17,788 bases of DNA from JBHEMT01 sp046262435 (GTDB taxonomy: Bacteria > Chloroflexota > Dormibacteria > Aeolococcales > Aeolococcaceae). Shown here in pieces: positions 7,610 to 13,644 of the stretch. Under the pieces are notes generated by a model. That model had not been told where the DNA came from and searched no databases. It was given only the letters and a program-made list of their open reading frames with translations. Both the position numbers and the translations under genes were made by a program. The stretch covers positions 1 through 17,788 of the forward strand of contig JBHEMT010000034.1 in assembly GCA_046262435.1 (NCBI GenBank), read 5' to 3'. Each line of letters starts with the position of its first letter. Position 1 is the stretch's first letter.

Positions 7610-8866
7610 ATGATCTTCCTCAGCGACTTCCTGCGCGCCGACATCGTGGACGTCCACCAGAAGGTGGTCGGTGCCGTCCGCGACCTGATCGTGCGCGTTG
7701 AGGACCCGTACCCGGTGGTGGTGGCGCTGGCGCTGCGATCCCGGCGTGGGCGTCTTCCCGAGCTGATCGACTGGGGCGCGGTCCGCGCCGGCGAAAGCGG
7801 CGAGCTCAGCCTCAATGTTCCGGTCACGGCGCTGGCGGACTACCACCCCGCCGAACACGAGCTCTGGTTGTCCCGTGACGTCCTCGACAAGCAGATCGTC
7901 GACACCGACGGTCGGCGGGTGGTCCGGGTGAACGACCTCCAGCTCCAGACCGACCCGGACGGCCGCGTGCTCCTCGTCGGTGTCGACATCGGCGCTCGCG
8001 GGCTGATGCGCAGAATCGGCGTGGAGCGCTTTTCGCGCCGGGTGTCACGCAGGCTCGGCGCGGACTTCCCGCAACGGCTGATCTCCTGGGATGCGGTCGA
8101 TCCGGTTCAGTCCGGCGAGGCCTCGGTGCGACTTCGGATCAGCCATCAGAAACTGAGCAAGATGCACCCTGCCGACATCGCCGAGATCGTCGGCCAGCTG
8201 GGTGGCCGCGACCGGGCTGCGATCTTCGCCAGCCTCGACGATGAGACCGCGGCCGACACGCTGGAGGAGTCGAGCGACGAGGTGCAGGCGCAGATCCTTG
8301 CCCGGCTCGATGATGAGCGCGCCGCCGACATTCTCGAGGCGATGGCCCCCGACGAGGCGGCCGACCTGCTCGGTGACCTGTCGGAGGAACGACGCGAGCA
8401 GCTGATCGCCAAGATGGAAACCGACGACGCTGTTGATGTCGAGGAGCTGCTCGGCTACGAGGACGACACCGCCGGTGGCCTGATGACCCTTGACTACGTG
8501 CAGGTTCCGGTCTCGCTGACCACCCAGCAGACCATCGAGCGACTGCGCGAGCTGGAGCCCGATGCCGAGTCCATCTACTACGTCTACGTGGTCGACGACC
8601 AGGAACGGCTGCTCGGGGTTCTCTCGCTCCGCGACCTGATCGTGGCCCAGCCGGCGACGCCGATCAACCAGCTGATGATCAAGCGGGTGGTCGCGGTGCC
8701 CCTCGATGCTCGGCCGGAGGACGTTGCGGCGGTGATCGCCAAGTACAACCTCCTCGCCGTTCCCGTGGTCGACGACGAGGACCGGATGCAGGGCATCGTG
8801 ACCATCGACGATGCCCTGGACACGGTCATGCCGGCCGGTCTGCGCCGCCGGGCGCGTGCCCTGTGA
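7610..8866 (+). CDS. Soluble PRC-barrel / MgtE N-terminal / CBS-domain protein (putative Mg2+ sensor for the adjacent NRAMP transporter)
   Basis: A 418-residue cytoplasmic protein. Residues 1-175 look like two PRC-barrel-type beta units (VDVHQKVVGAVRDLIVRV at 13-30; IVDTDGRRVVRVNDLQL at 96-112). HPADIAEIV (186-194) opens an MgtE_N helical superhelix that runs to about 280, followed by GYEDDTAGGLM (282-292), the standard junction of MgtE, and two CBS domains (about 290-345 and 352-408). It ends there: the five-helix MgtE channel is absent. In MgtE the N and CBS domains bind Mg2+ and gate the pore. Here they stand 38 bp upstream of an NRAMP-fold transporter, so a role as regulatory subunit is likely (inference). 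The domain call is solid; start ATG 7610 has a weak ribosome site. Confidence 0.88.
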   Translation: MIFLSDFLRADIVDVHQKVVGAVRDLIVRVEDPYPVVVALALRSRRGRLPELIDWGAVRAGESGELSLNVPVTALADYHPAEHELWLSRDVLDKQIVDTDGRRVVRVNDLQLQTDPDGRVLLVGVDIGARGLMRRIGVERFSRRVSRRLGADFPQRLISWDAVDPVQSGEASVRLRISHQKLSKMHPADIAEIVGQLGGRDRAAIFASLDDETAADTLEESSDEVQAQILARLDDERAADILEAMAPDEAADLLGDLSEERREQLIAKMETDDAVDVEELLGYEDDTAGGLMTLDYVQVPVSLTTQQTIERLRELEPDAESIYYVYVVDDQERLLGVLSLRDLIVAQPATPINQLMIKRVVAVPLDARPEDVAAVIAKYNLLAVPVVDDEDRMQGIVTIDDALDTVMPAGLRRRARAL

Positions 8867-8904
8867 CCGGTGAGCGTGGCCGGTGACCCGCGAGAAGGTG
8901 CGAC

Positions 8905-10278
8905 GTGAAGGCCACCCCGCGCCAGACGGCCGCGCTCGGCAGGCGCGCTGCGGCGGCCGTCGCCTCACGTAGGCCCCGCCGCCGACCGACGCGTCCGCGT
9001 CGCCTCGCCGGCCTCTGGAAGTACCTCGGCATTGTCGGTCCCGGCCTCATCGTCGCCAACGCGGGCAACGACGCCGGAGGCGTGTTCACCTACGCCAACA
9101 CCGGGGCCAAGTACGGCCTGACCCTGCTCTGGGCGTTCATCCCCATCCTGGTCGCGCTGATCATCACCCAGGAGATGGTCGGGCGCCTCGGCTGTGTCAC
9201 CGGCAAGGGCCTGATGGACCTGATCCGTGAACGTTTCGGGGTGCGCTGGACGCTCTTCGCATCGCTGGTGGTGATCATCGCCAACGGTGGGACGGTGCTC
9301 GCCGAGTTTGCGGGGGTGGCCGCCGGGCTCTCCCTGCTCGGCGTCCCCCAGACCGCAGCCGTGGTGGGCTCCGCGGTGCTGATCGCGCTCCTGGTGCTGC
9401 GCGCCAACCGGCGCTTGGTGGAACGAGTATTTCTGGCGCTGGGACTCGCCTTCTTCTCGTACATCGTCACCGCCTTCACCGTCCACCCGGACTGGGGCAA
9501 CATCGGCGCTCGCTTGGTGGTCCCGACCTTTGGCCATCCGGGCACCCCGTCGGGCGCCTTCGTGGTCGACCTCATCGCCCTGATCGGCACCTCGATCACC
9601 CCCTACATGCAGCTCTACCTACAGTCCGCGATCGTCGACAAGGGAACCCCCGAGTCCGAGCTGCGCTACGTCCGCGCCGACATCATCAGCGGGTCGGTCT
9701 TCGCCGTCGCGGTGGCCGTGTTCATCGTGATCACCACCGGGCAGACGATCTTTCACGGCGCCGTGCCCGGGCACCCGGGCGGTCTCGCCGGCGTGGGGGT
9801 CAGCAGCGCCCAGGAAGCAGCCCAGGCGCTGGCGCCGCTGGCCGGAACCTATGCCCGAGACCTCTTCGCGGTGGGGCTGCTCGGCGCATCCCTGCTGGCG
9901 GCGGCGGTGCTCCCGCTGAGCACCGCCTTCGTGGTGTGCGAGGCCTTCGGCGCAGAGCGGAGCGTGCAGCGGCGGTTCGCTGAGGCCCCCCTGTTCTTCA
10001 TCCTCTTCATCGGCCTGATCGTCATCGCGGCAGGCGTGGTGCTCTTCATTCCGGGGGCCCTGCTCGCTGGGGTGGCGATCGCCACCCAGACCCTGGACGG
10101 CATTCTCCTCCCGGTCCTGCTGGTCTTCATCATCATTCTGGCCAACGACCGGCGGCTGCTCGGGTCACGCCGCAACGGAGTGGCGTACAACGTGATCGCC
10201 ATCGGCCTGGCCTCAGTGCTCAGTCTGCTCACCCTCGCCCTGGTGGTCTCCACCCTGTTCCCCGGCCTCACCGGCTGA
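8905..10278 (+). CDS. NRAMP-family divalent metal transporter, likely Mg2+-type (NRMT-like)
   Basis: A 457-residue membrane protein of the SLC11/NRAMP fold, about 11 helices. The first 35 residues are cytoplasmic and Arg-rich. TM1 has GPGLIVANAGNDAGG (45-59): the family DPGN motif is here D56-A-G-G59. TM6 has GTSITPYMQLYLQS (228-241): the canonical MPH is T232-P-Y234. Loss of the TM6 methionine, the ligand that favours Mn2+/Fe2+, is known from NRAMP-related magnesium transporters. GTG 8905 is preceded by GAGAAGG at 8892-8898, a good ribosome site. It forms an operon with the MgtE_N/CBS protein, which fits Mg2+ as substrate. It should not be named mntH. The transported ion is inferred. Confidence 0.9.
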   Translation: MKATPRQTAALGRRAAAAVASRRPRRRPTRPRRLAGLWKYLGIVGPGLIVANAGNDAGGVFTYANTGAKYGLTLLWAFIPILVALIITQEMVGRLGCVTGKGLMDLIRERFGVRWTLFASLVVIIANGGTVLAEFAGVAAGLSLLGVPQTAAVVGSAVLIALLVLRANRRLVERVFLALGLAFFSYIVTAFTVHPDWGNIGARLVVPTFGHPGTPSGAFVVDLIALIGTSITPYMQLYLQSAIVDKGTPESELRYVRADIISGSVFAVAVAVFIVITTGQTIFHGAVPGHPGGLAGVGVSSAQEAAQALAPLAGTYARDLFAVGLLGASLLAAAVLPLSTAFVVCEAFGAERSVQRRFAEAPLFFILFIGLIVIAAGVVLFIPGALLAGVAIATQTLDGILLPVLLVFIIILANDRRLLGSRRNGVAYNVIAIGLASVLSLLTLALVVSTLFPGLTG

Positions 10279-10296
10279 GGCCCGCGGCTCCGCCGC

Positions 10297-10316
10297 ACCA
10301 CGCGGCGTCGCGTGGT
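10297..10316. terminator. Perfect GC hairpin between convergent NRAMP and PfkB genes
   Basis: Stem ACCACGCG (10297-10304) / CGCGTGGT (10309-10316), loop GCGT. The right arm touches the stop codon of the PfkB gene. No T-tract. Probably a shared terminator for the two converging transcripts. Confidence 0.55.
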
Positions 10317-11197
10317 CAGTGGCCTCGCTCCGCGGTGTGCGGCCCGGCGAGCCCCTCGGTCCCGAACCCGGAGATCGCCAGCGCCGCGGAGCGCAGGCCC
10401 GCCGTGAGCGCCTCTCCGAAGAACCCGGGGTCGTCCCGCTCGGCGGCTGCGCAGGCTCCAAGGAACCCACCGGCAAGGGCGTCACCGGCTCCGGTGGGGT
10501 CGAGCACCACCGCCGGATGCGCGGCGAGCTCGAGCACGCCGTCGCTGGTGACACACGCCGCACCACGTGGTCCGCGCTTGACCACCACCGCCCGGAGGCG
10601 GCCGCGACCGCAGAGTGACCGTGCGGCCTGCTGCATGTCATGGTCTGCACCGGGGACCAGGGCGCGAAGCTCGTGCTGGTTGACGAAGAGGAGGTCAGCG
10701 GCCCGCACCACCGCCTGCATGGCGCTCACATCAGCAGCGATGTGGCTGACCATGGTGTCCGCGCCGACCAGGCGAGCGCGGGATTGGAGGAGCACCTCCC
10801 GCTGCAGGCGCGCGGTGAGGCTGGCCACAAAGAACACCGGCGCGTCCGCGGCGGCGTGGTCGAGATGGGGCATCCAGTCGTCGCTGGCGCTGTGCTGGTC
10901 GGGAGTGTCCGCATCGTCGGCGAGACCGGTGTCGACGTGGTGCCGAACCCTCCAGCGGTAGGTGGGAAGCGGGCTGACCGTTAGCTGGCTGAGCTCGACC
11001 GGACTTTCGGCGAGGGTGGCACGGACCAACGACTCCGCGTCAGCCCCGACCACCCCCAGCAGCCGTACCGGGACGTGCCGTCCGGCTGCCAGCGCGAAGT
11101 ACACGGCGCTGCCCCCAACCACGCCGCGGCGCCGGCCCCGCGGAGTCTCGATGTCGTCGAGATGGCACGTACCGACCACCGCCAGCGGCCAGGCCAC
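10316..11197 (-). CDS. PfkB (ribokinase) family carbohydrate kinase
   Basis: A 293-residue sugar or nucleoside kinase. The PfkB signature DPTGAGDALAGGF is at 233-245, with D239 as the catalytic base and GAGD forming the anion hole. NQHE at 173-176 matches the NxxE Mg2+/phosphate motif, and VVVKRGPRGA (204-213) is the usual strand before the ATP site. GGSAVYFALA (28-37) fits the substrate-side glycine motif. The substrate cannot be told from the sequence. The GTG start at 11197 is 6 nt downstream of the stop of the 133-residue gene, so the two are co-transcribed. An internal GTG seven codons in (GCG GTG GTC) is a weaker alternative start. Confidence 0.88.
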   Translation of the reverse strand: MAWPLAVVGTCHLDDIETPRGRRRGVVGGSAVYFALAAGRHVPVRLLGVVGADAESLVRATLAESPVELSQLTVSPLPTYRWRVRHHVDTGLADDADTPDQHSASDDWMPHLDHAAADAPVFFVASLTARLQREVLLQSRARLVGADTMVSHIAADVSAMQAVVRAADLLFVNQHELRALVPGADHDMQQAARSLCGRGRLRAVVVKRGPRGAACVTSDGVLELAAHPAVVLDPTGAGDALAGGFLGACAAAERDDPGFFGEALTAGLRSAALAISGFGTEGLAGPHTAERGH

Positions 11198-11203
11198 CGA
11201 CTG

Positions 11204-11605
11204 TCAGAGAGCGCCGGTGGTCGGGCCCGCGGTGAACAGGGGAATGATCTCCGCATGCATCGGGCGCCGCTCCTCCTGGGAGCGGACCATGAGCAGGTCC
11301 TGCGCCTCGAAGAGCACCTCGGTGACATGGTCCGGATGTCGGTCGATCCCGAGCTCGTCGCGCAGTGCGCCGGCAACCGCGCCGACCAGCTTCACCACCT
11401 CGGTCCAGACCGGCGTGGGAACGAGGCGGTAGCCGCGCACCCGGCTCTCCTCGACCAGATCGAGCAGTGCGTCGGCGTGATGGAGGAGAGAGCGCGAGCG
11501 GTAGCGCCGCTCACGGCGGAAGGCGGCGAGACGGGTGAGGTACTCGAGCTCGCGCGCGGTCCGAGCGAGGGGACCGACCGAACCGGATGGCGCCGGGCTG
11601 TGCAT
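11204..11605 (-). CDS. Conserved-looking hypothetical protein, mostly helical (133 aa)
   Basis: I do not recognise the family. The product is charged and looks alpha-helical: an Arg-rich first third (RTARELEYLTRLAAFRRERR), then LLHHADALLDLVEESR, a PTPVWTEVVKLVGAVAGAL segment, and a C-terminal EVLFEAQDLLMVRSQEER. No signal peptide, membrane segment or cysteine motif. The frame is open upstream to 11803, but ATG 11605 is chosen because TACACT ends 6 nt before it, matching the leaderless pattern of the region. It is directly followed by the PfkB kinase (6-nt gap), so it shares a transcript with it. Two adjacent palindromes overlap its promoter. Confidence 0.7.
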   Translation of the reverse strand: MHSPAPSGSVGPLARTARELEYLTRLAAFRRERRYRSRSLLHHADALLDLVEESRVRGYRLVPTPVWTEVVKLVGAVAGALRDELGIDRHPDHVTEVLFEAQDLLMVRSQEERRPMHAEIIPLFTAGPTTGAL

Positions 11606-11611
11606 CGCAGC

Positions 11612-11617
11612 AGTGTA
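11612..11617 (-). promoter_or_regulatory. -10 box TACACT of the 133-aa protein / PfkB unit
   Basis: Minus-strand TACACT, 6 nt before ATG 11605. TTGGCC at 11633-11638 is a possible -35 with a short 15-bp spacer. The overlapping TATACA (11614-11619) would also place the start of transcription at the ATG. Confidence 0.55.
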
Positions 11618-11636
11618 TACACGGCCGGAACCGGCC
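11613..11636. repeat. Two abutting palindromes over a promoter (candidate operator)
   Basis: GTGTATACAC (11613-11622) is a perfect 10-bp palindrome overlapping the -10 box. GGCCGGAACCGGCC (11623-11636) is a 14-bp stretch whose 6-bp arms flank AA and which fills the spacer and -35 region. Their placement suggests regulator binding; the second could also be a short hairpin ending the upstream transcript. Confidence 0.4.
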
Positions 11637-11669
11637 AAACCCGCTGATCGTGGGCGCCCCGGCCGACGC

Positions 11670-12314
11670 TCAGCTCGCCGCGCGCGGCGGGTGGTACACC
11701 GATCGCCAGTTCCCCTCGACGGGCACGAGGTGAACAATCTGCCGCAGAGCCCGGGATCGACCGCCGCCGGAGAGTCGGTACTCGACCTCGAGCTCGGCGA
11801 CATCGCTGTACGGGGTGGCGGTCATGGGGTCCGTCCACCGGTCGAGGTAGCGAACGCCATGGATCTCCACTCCCTGCACCGCGCGCAGCGCCTCGCCCGG
11901 CTGCTCCGCGGCGAAGCGGGCGGGCGTCCCCCACGCCGCCTGGCACTCCGGGCTCAGCTGCGTGAACGCGCGGCCCAGCTGTCCGGCACGCATCAGCTCG
12001 ACGAACAGCGCCTCGGTGAACGCAGGGTTGGCGCGCGGCCGGCCCGGTGGCCTGGGGCCAGGGCCAGGCGCGCCCCGGCGCGGCTCGGCCACTGCAGCCT
12101 GGGTGTCGGGGTCGTCCCGCGCCTCAACCAGGGTCGCGGCCTGGTGCTCCCCGCGCGACCACCAGGTGCGGGTGTGGCCATCGACGAGGAGCGCCCGGCG
12201 GCCGCTTCCGGCCAGCGCCGCCGGTGGTGTCGCGGCGTGCTGTGCGGGCATGGGCGCCTGCGGCTCCGGCGATGGTCCCCGGCCGTGCCGGCGGCCCAGC
12301 CAGCGGCGGATCAC
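11670..12314 (-). CDS. Hypothetical protein with Pro/Ala-rich N-terminal half and a compact C-terminal domain (214 aa)
   Basis: Not assigned to a family. Residues 1-12 are strongly basic, then a low-complexity Ala/Pro/Gly/Arg region to about residue 95. The C-terminal 120 residues look folded: FTEALFVELMRAGQLGRAF, SPECQAAWG, then a run of predicted strands (VEIHGVRYLDRW, VAELEVEYRLS, ALRQIVHLVPVEGNWRSVY). The helix-then-sheet order and the closing IVHLVPVEGNWRSVY are reminiscent of NTF2-like domains, by eye only. The GTG start at 12314 overlaps the TGA of the 62-residue gene (GTGA), indicating translational coupling. It has no signal peptide or membrane helix. The opposite strand is also open here, but that frame gives only low-complexity Arg/Ala/Pro sequence. 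Confidence 0.65.
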   Translation of the reverse strand: MIRRWLGRRHGRGPSPEPQAPMPAQHAATPPAALAGSGRRALLVDGHTRTWWSRGEHQAATLVEARDDPDTQAAVAEPRRGAPGPGPRPPGRPRANPAFTEALFVELMRAGQLGRAFTQLSPECQAAWGTPARFAAEQPGEALRAVQGVEIHGVRYLDRWTDPMTATPYSDVAELEVEYRLSGGGRSRALRQIVHLVPVEGNWRSVYHPPRAAS

Positions 12315-12499
12315 CGCCGCTCGAGAAGCAGAGCCAGGGTGGCCTCGACCTCGCCGAGCTGAGGGGCTGGCTCGGCTGAAAGCCGGTCGAGCTGCGCGGC
12401 CAGCTCCACCAGCGTGGTGGTGGGCAGCTTGGGGACCAACCGCTCCAGCTCGTCGAGCAGGTCGCCCGGGCCTGGACGAGGTGCAGCGGGTTCGGCCAT
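12311..12499 (-). CDS. Small acidic helical protein (62 aa)
   Basis: A 62-residue product with no recognised family. After a Pro-rich start it has two amphipathic helices with leucine/hydrophobic heptad spacing (DLLDELERLVPKL at 13-25 and TTLVELAAQLDRLSAE at 28-43, then GEVEATLALLLERR at 49-62), so it may dimerise or bind a partner. ATG 12499 has an AAGGGG ribosome site 9 nt upstream and a TACACT box further up, giving a leader of about 29 nt. Its TGA overlaps the GTG of the 214-residue gene. The frame stays open far upstream, but that part is antisense to the response regulator and not supported as coding. Confidence 0.65.
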   Translation of the reverse strand: MAEPAAPRPGPGDLLDELERLVPKLPTTTLVELAAQLDRLSAEPAPQLGEVEATLALLLERR

Positions 12500-12534
12500 G
12501 CGCGACTGCCCCTTGTGAGTGCGGGTGGAGACCA

Positions 12535-12540
12535 AGTGTA
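12535..12540 (-). promoter_or_regulatory. -10 box TACACT of the four-gene minus-strand cluster
   Basis: Minus-strand TACACT, 35 nt before ATG 12499, with AAGGGG at 12509-12514 as ribosome-binding site. This and the HU promoter share the same hexamer and a led transcript. Confidence 0.5.
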
Positions 12541-12625
12541 GGGAGCGCCGGCTAGGTCCCGGCCGCATGCTCGCCGCGCCACCATGTCCGGGTCGAGACC
12601 CTCGCGGGGTGCAGGCCGGGGTGGG

Positions 12626-12631
12626 TACGAT
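12626..12631 (+). promoter_or_regulatory. -10 box TACGAT of the response regulator
   Basis: TACGAT with 9 nt before ATG 12641. It lies inside the longer open frame that begins at 12584, arguing that the extra N-terminal residues are not translated. Confidence 0.6.
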
Positions 12632-12640
12632 GGCCCGGCC

Positions 12641-13018
12641 ATGGGTGCCACCAGCGCAAGGATCCTGCTGGTCGAGGACGAGAACGCACCGGGTCGCACG
12701 GCGACCTCCGCCCTCGAGGCGCTCGGCCACCAGGTGCTCTGGGTTCGCTCGGTGCGCGAGGCACGGCAGCGGCTCGGCGAGGGGGGGTGGGACGTGCTGG
12801 TCCTCGATGTGAGCCTCGACTCCGATGGCCTCGAGTACTTCCAGGCGCTCCGGTTCGCCCCTGAGCACCCCCGCGGCGGGGTGGTGATCATGACCGAGCC
12901 CGGTGACGTGCAGACCAAGGAACGCGCCAAGCAGCTGGGTGCCGCCGGGGTGGTGGCCAAGCCGCTGGTGCCCGACGAGCTGGCGGGCGTCGTCCAGGAC
13001 CTGCTCGCCTTCATCTGA
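12641..13018 (+). CDS. Stand-alone response regulator receiver (CheY-like)
   Basis: A 125-residue single receiver domain with no output domain. The phosphorylation site is complete: acidic pair E12/D13, phospho-acceptor D56 in VLVLDVSLD, switch T85 in VIMTE, and K107 in VVAKPLVP. Such proteins act as phosphorelay intermediates or by binding partners. No histidine kinase is in the window, so it must pair with a distant one. The ATG at 12641 is chosen because homology begins at ARILLVEDE and a -10 box precedes it. It is divergent from the four-gene minus cluster (141 bp apart) and convergent with the membrane protein (8 bp). D56 is followed by SLDSDG rather than the common LPxxDG. Confidence 0.9.
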   Translation: MGATSARILLVEDENAPGRTATSALEALGHQVLWVRSVREARQRLGEGGWDVLVLDVSLDSDGLEYFQALRFAPEHPRGGVVIMTEPGDVQTKERAKQLGAAGVVAKPLVPDELAGVVQDLLAFI

Positions 13019-13026
13019 ACCCGAGC

Positions 13027-13554
13027 TCAGCCGAGGTTGAGCACCACCAGCAACGCCTGCCCGGCCACCCAGAGCCCGACCGTACCGTAGAGGTAGCGCG
13101 GAATTCTCCCGGGCTCGCGAAACCAGCCGCGCACCCGCTCGCCCTGCATGGCGGCGAGGGCGCCTGCGTTGAGCAGCACGATGAGCAGCTGGGCGTAGAC
13201 CTGCGACGGCGTGGGGCGCGTGTCGGCAGGAATTGAGGCCACCCCCAGGCTGATCAACCCGAGAGCCATGCTCACAGCGAGGATCACCACCTGAGCCCGG
13301 CGCACCCACAGCTGCCGCCTGGTCAGCAGGGTGCCCACGATAAAAAAGGTGGCGGCCCATGCGGCCGCGGAGAGGCCGGCGAGCAACTGCTCCGGCACCG
13401 GGACAGGACGGATGCGGCCGTGCACGACCTGCGAGCCGGCGAACGCCGCGAAGGCGACGAAAAGCGCAGTGACCAGCTGGATGAGGTCCCATGAGTAGAC
13501 GACGACAAGGATCAGCGGCCGGCGTTCCTCCGGCTCGCGTCCCTGGGCTTGCAT
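13027..13554 (-). CDS. Small integral membrane protein of unknown function (175 aa)
   Basis: No family recognised. There are four or five hydrophobic helices, at about residues 14-40, 57-78, 87-108, 119-136 and 155-173, linked by short loops with the basic residues RRQLWVRR (79-86) and RVRGWFREPGR (140-150). This pattern suggests an inner-membrane protein with the basic loops on the cytoplasmic side. The N-terminus QAQGREPEERR is hydrophilic. The ATG at 13554 has a GAGAAT box ending 8 nt upstream, the same hexamer as for yvcK. It is divergent from the dehydrogenase gene, and the two leaderless promoters share a 90-bp intergenic region. Nothing indicates a substrate. Confidence 0.75.
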   Translation of the reverse strand: MQAQGREPEERRPLILVVVYSWDLIQLVTALFVAFAAFAGSQVVHGRIRPVPVPEQLLAGLSAAAWAATFFIVGTLLTRRQLWVRRAQVVILAVSMALGLISLGVASIPADTRPTPSQVYAQLLIVLLNAGALAAMQGERVRGWFREPGRIPRYLYGTVGLWVAGQALLVVLNLG

Positions 13555-13562
13555 CCGGGTTC

Positions 13563-13568
13563 ATTCTC
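13563..13568 (-). promoter_or_regulatory. -10-like box GAGAAT of the 175-aa membrane protein
   Basis: Minus-strand GAGAAT, 8 nt before ATG 13554; identical to the yvcK box at 5752-5757. Confidence 0.4.
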
Positions 13569-13629
13569 GCAGGGCGTCGGTCAGCACCCTCGGGCGCGCC
13601 GCAGCAGCCCGGAGCGCGCAAGTCGCGCG

Positions 13630-13635
13630 TACCCT
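13630..13635 (+). promoter_or_regulatory. -10 box TACCCT of the dehydrogenase gene
   Basis: TACCCT with 9 nt before GTG 13645. It fixes the start inside a longer frame open from 13549. Confidence 0.55.
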
Positions 13636-13644
13636 TGCCGCGTC

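Noticed and set aside
8045..8968. 307-codon minus-strand frame
   Set aside because: Shadow of the MgtE_N/CBS gene.
8905..10278. Naming the NRAMP gene mntH
   Set aside because: The TM6 methionine and the DPGN asparagine are missing, and the partner carries Mg2+-sensing MgtE domains.
13335..13350. A-rich run in the 175-aa membrane protein gene as a possible slippery site
   Set aside because: It encodes Phe-Phe in a membrane helix and the frame is intact on both sides; no alternative frame is worth considering.
12500..13621. Upstream extension of the 62-aa gene's frame to a 436-residue protein
   Set aside because: It runs antisense to the response regulator and in an Arg/Gly/Pro-rich composition; a promoter and ribosome site lie just before ATG 12499.
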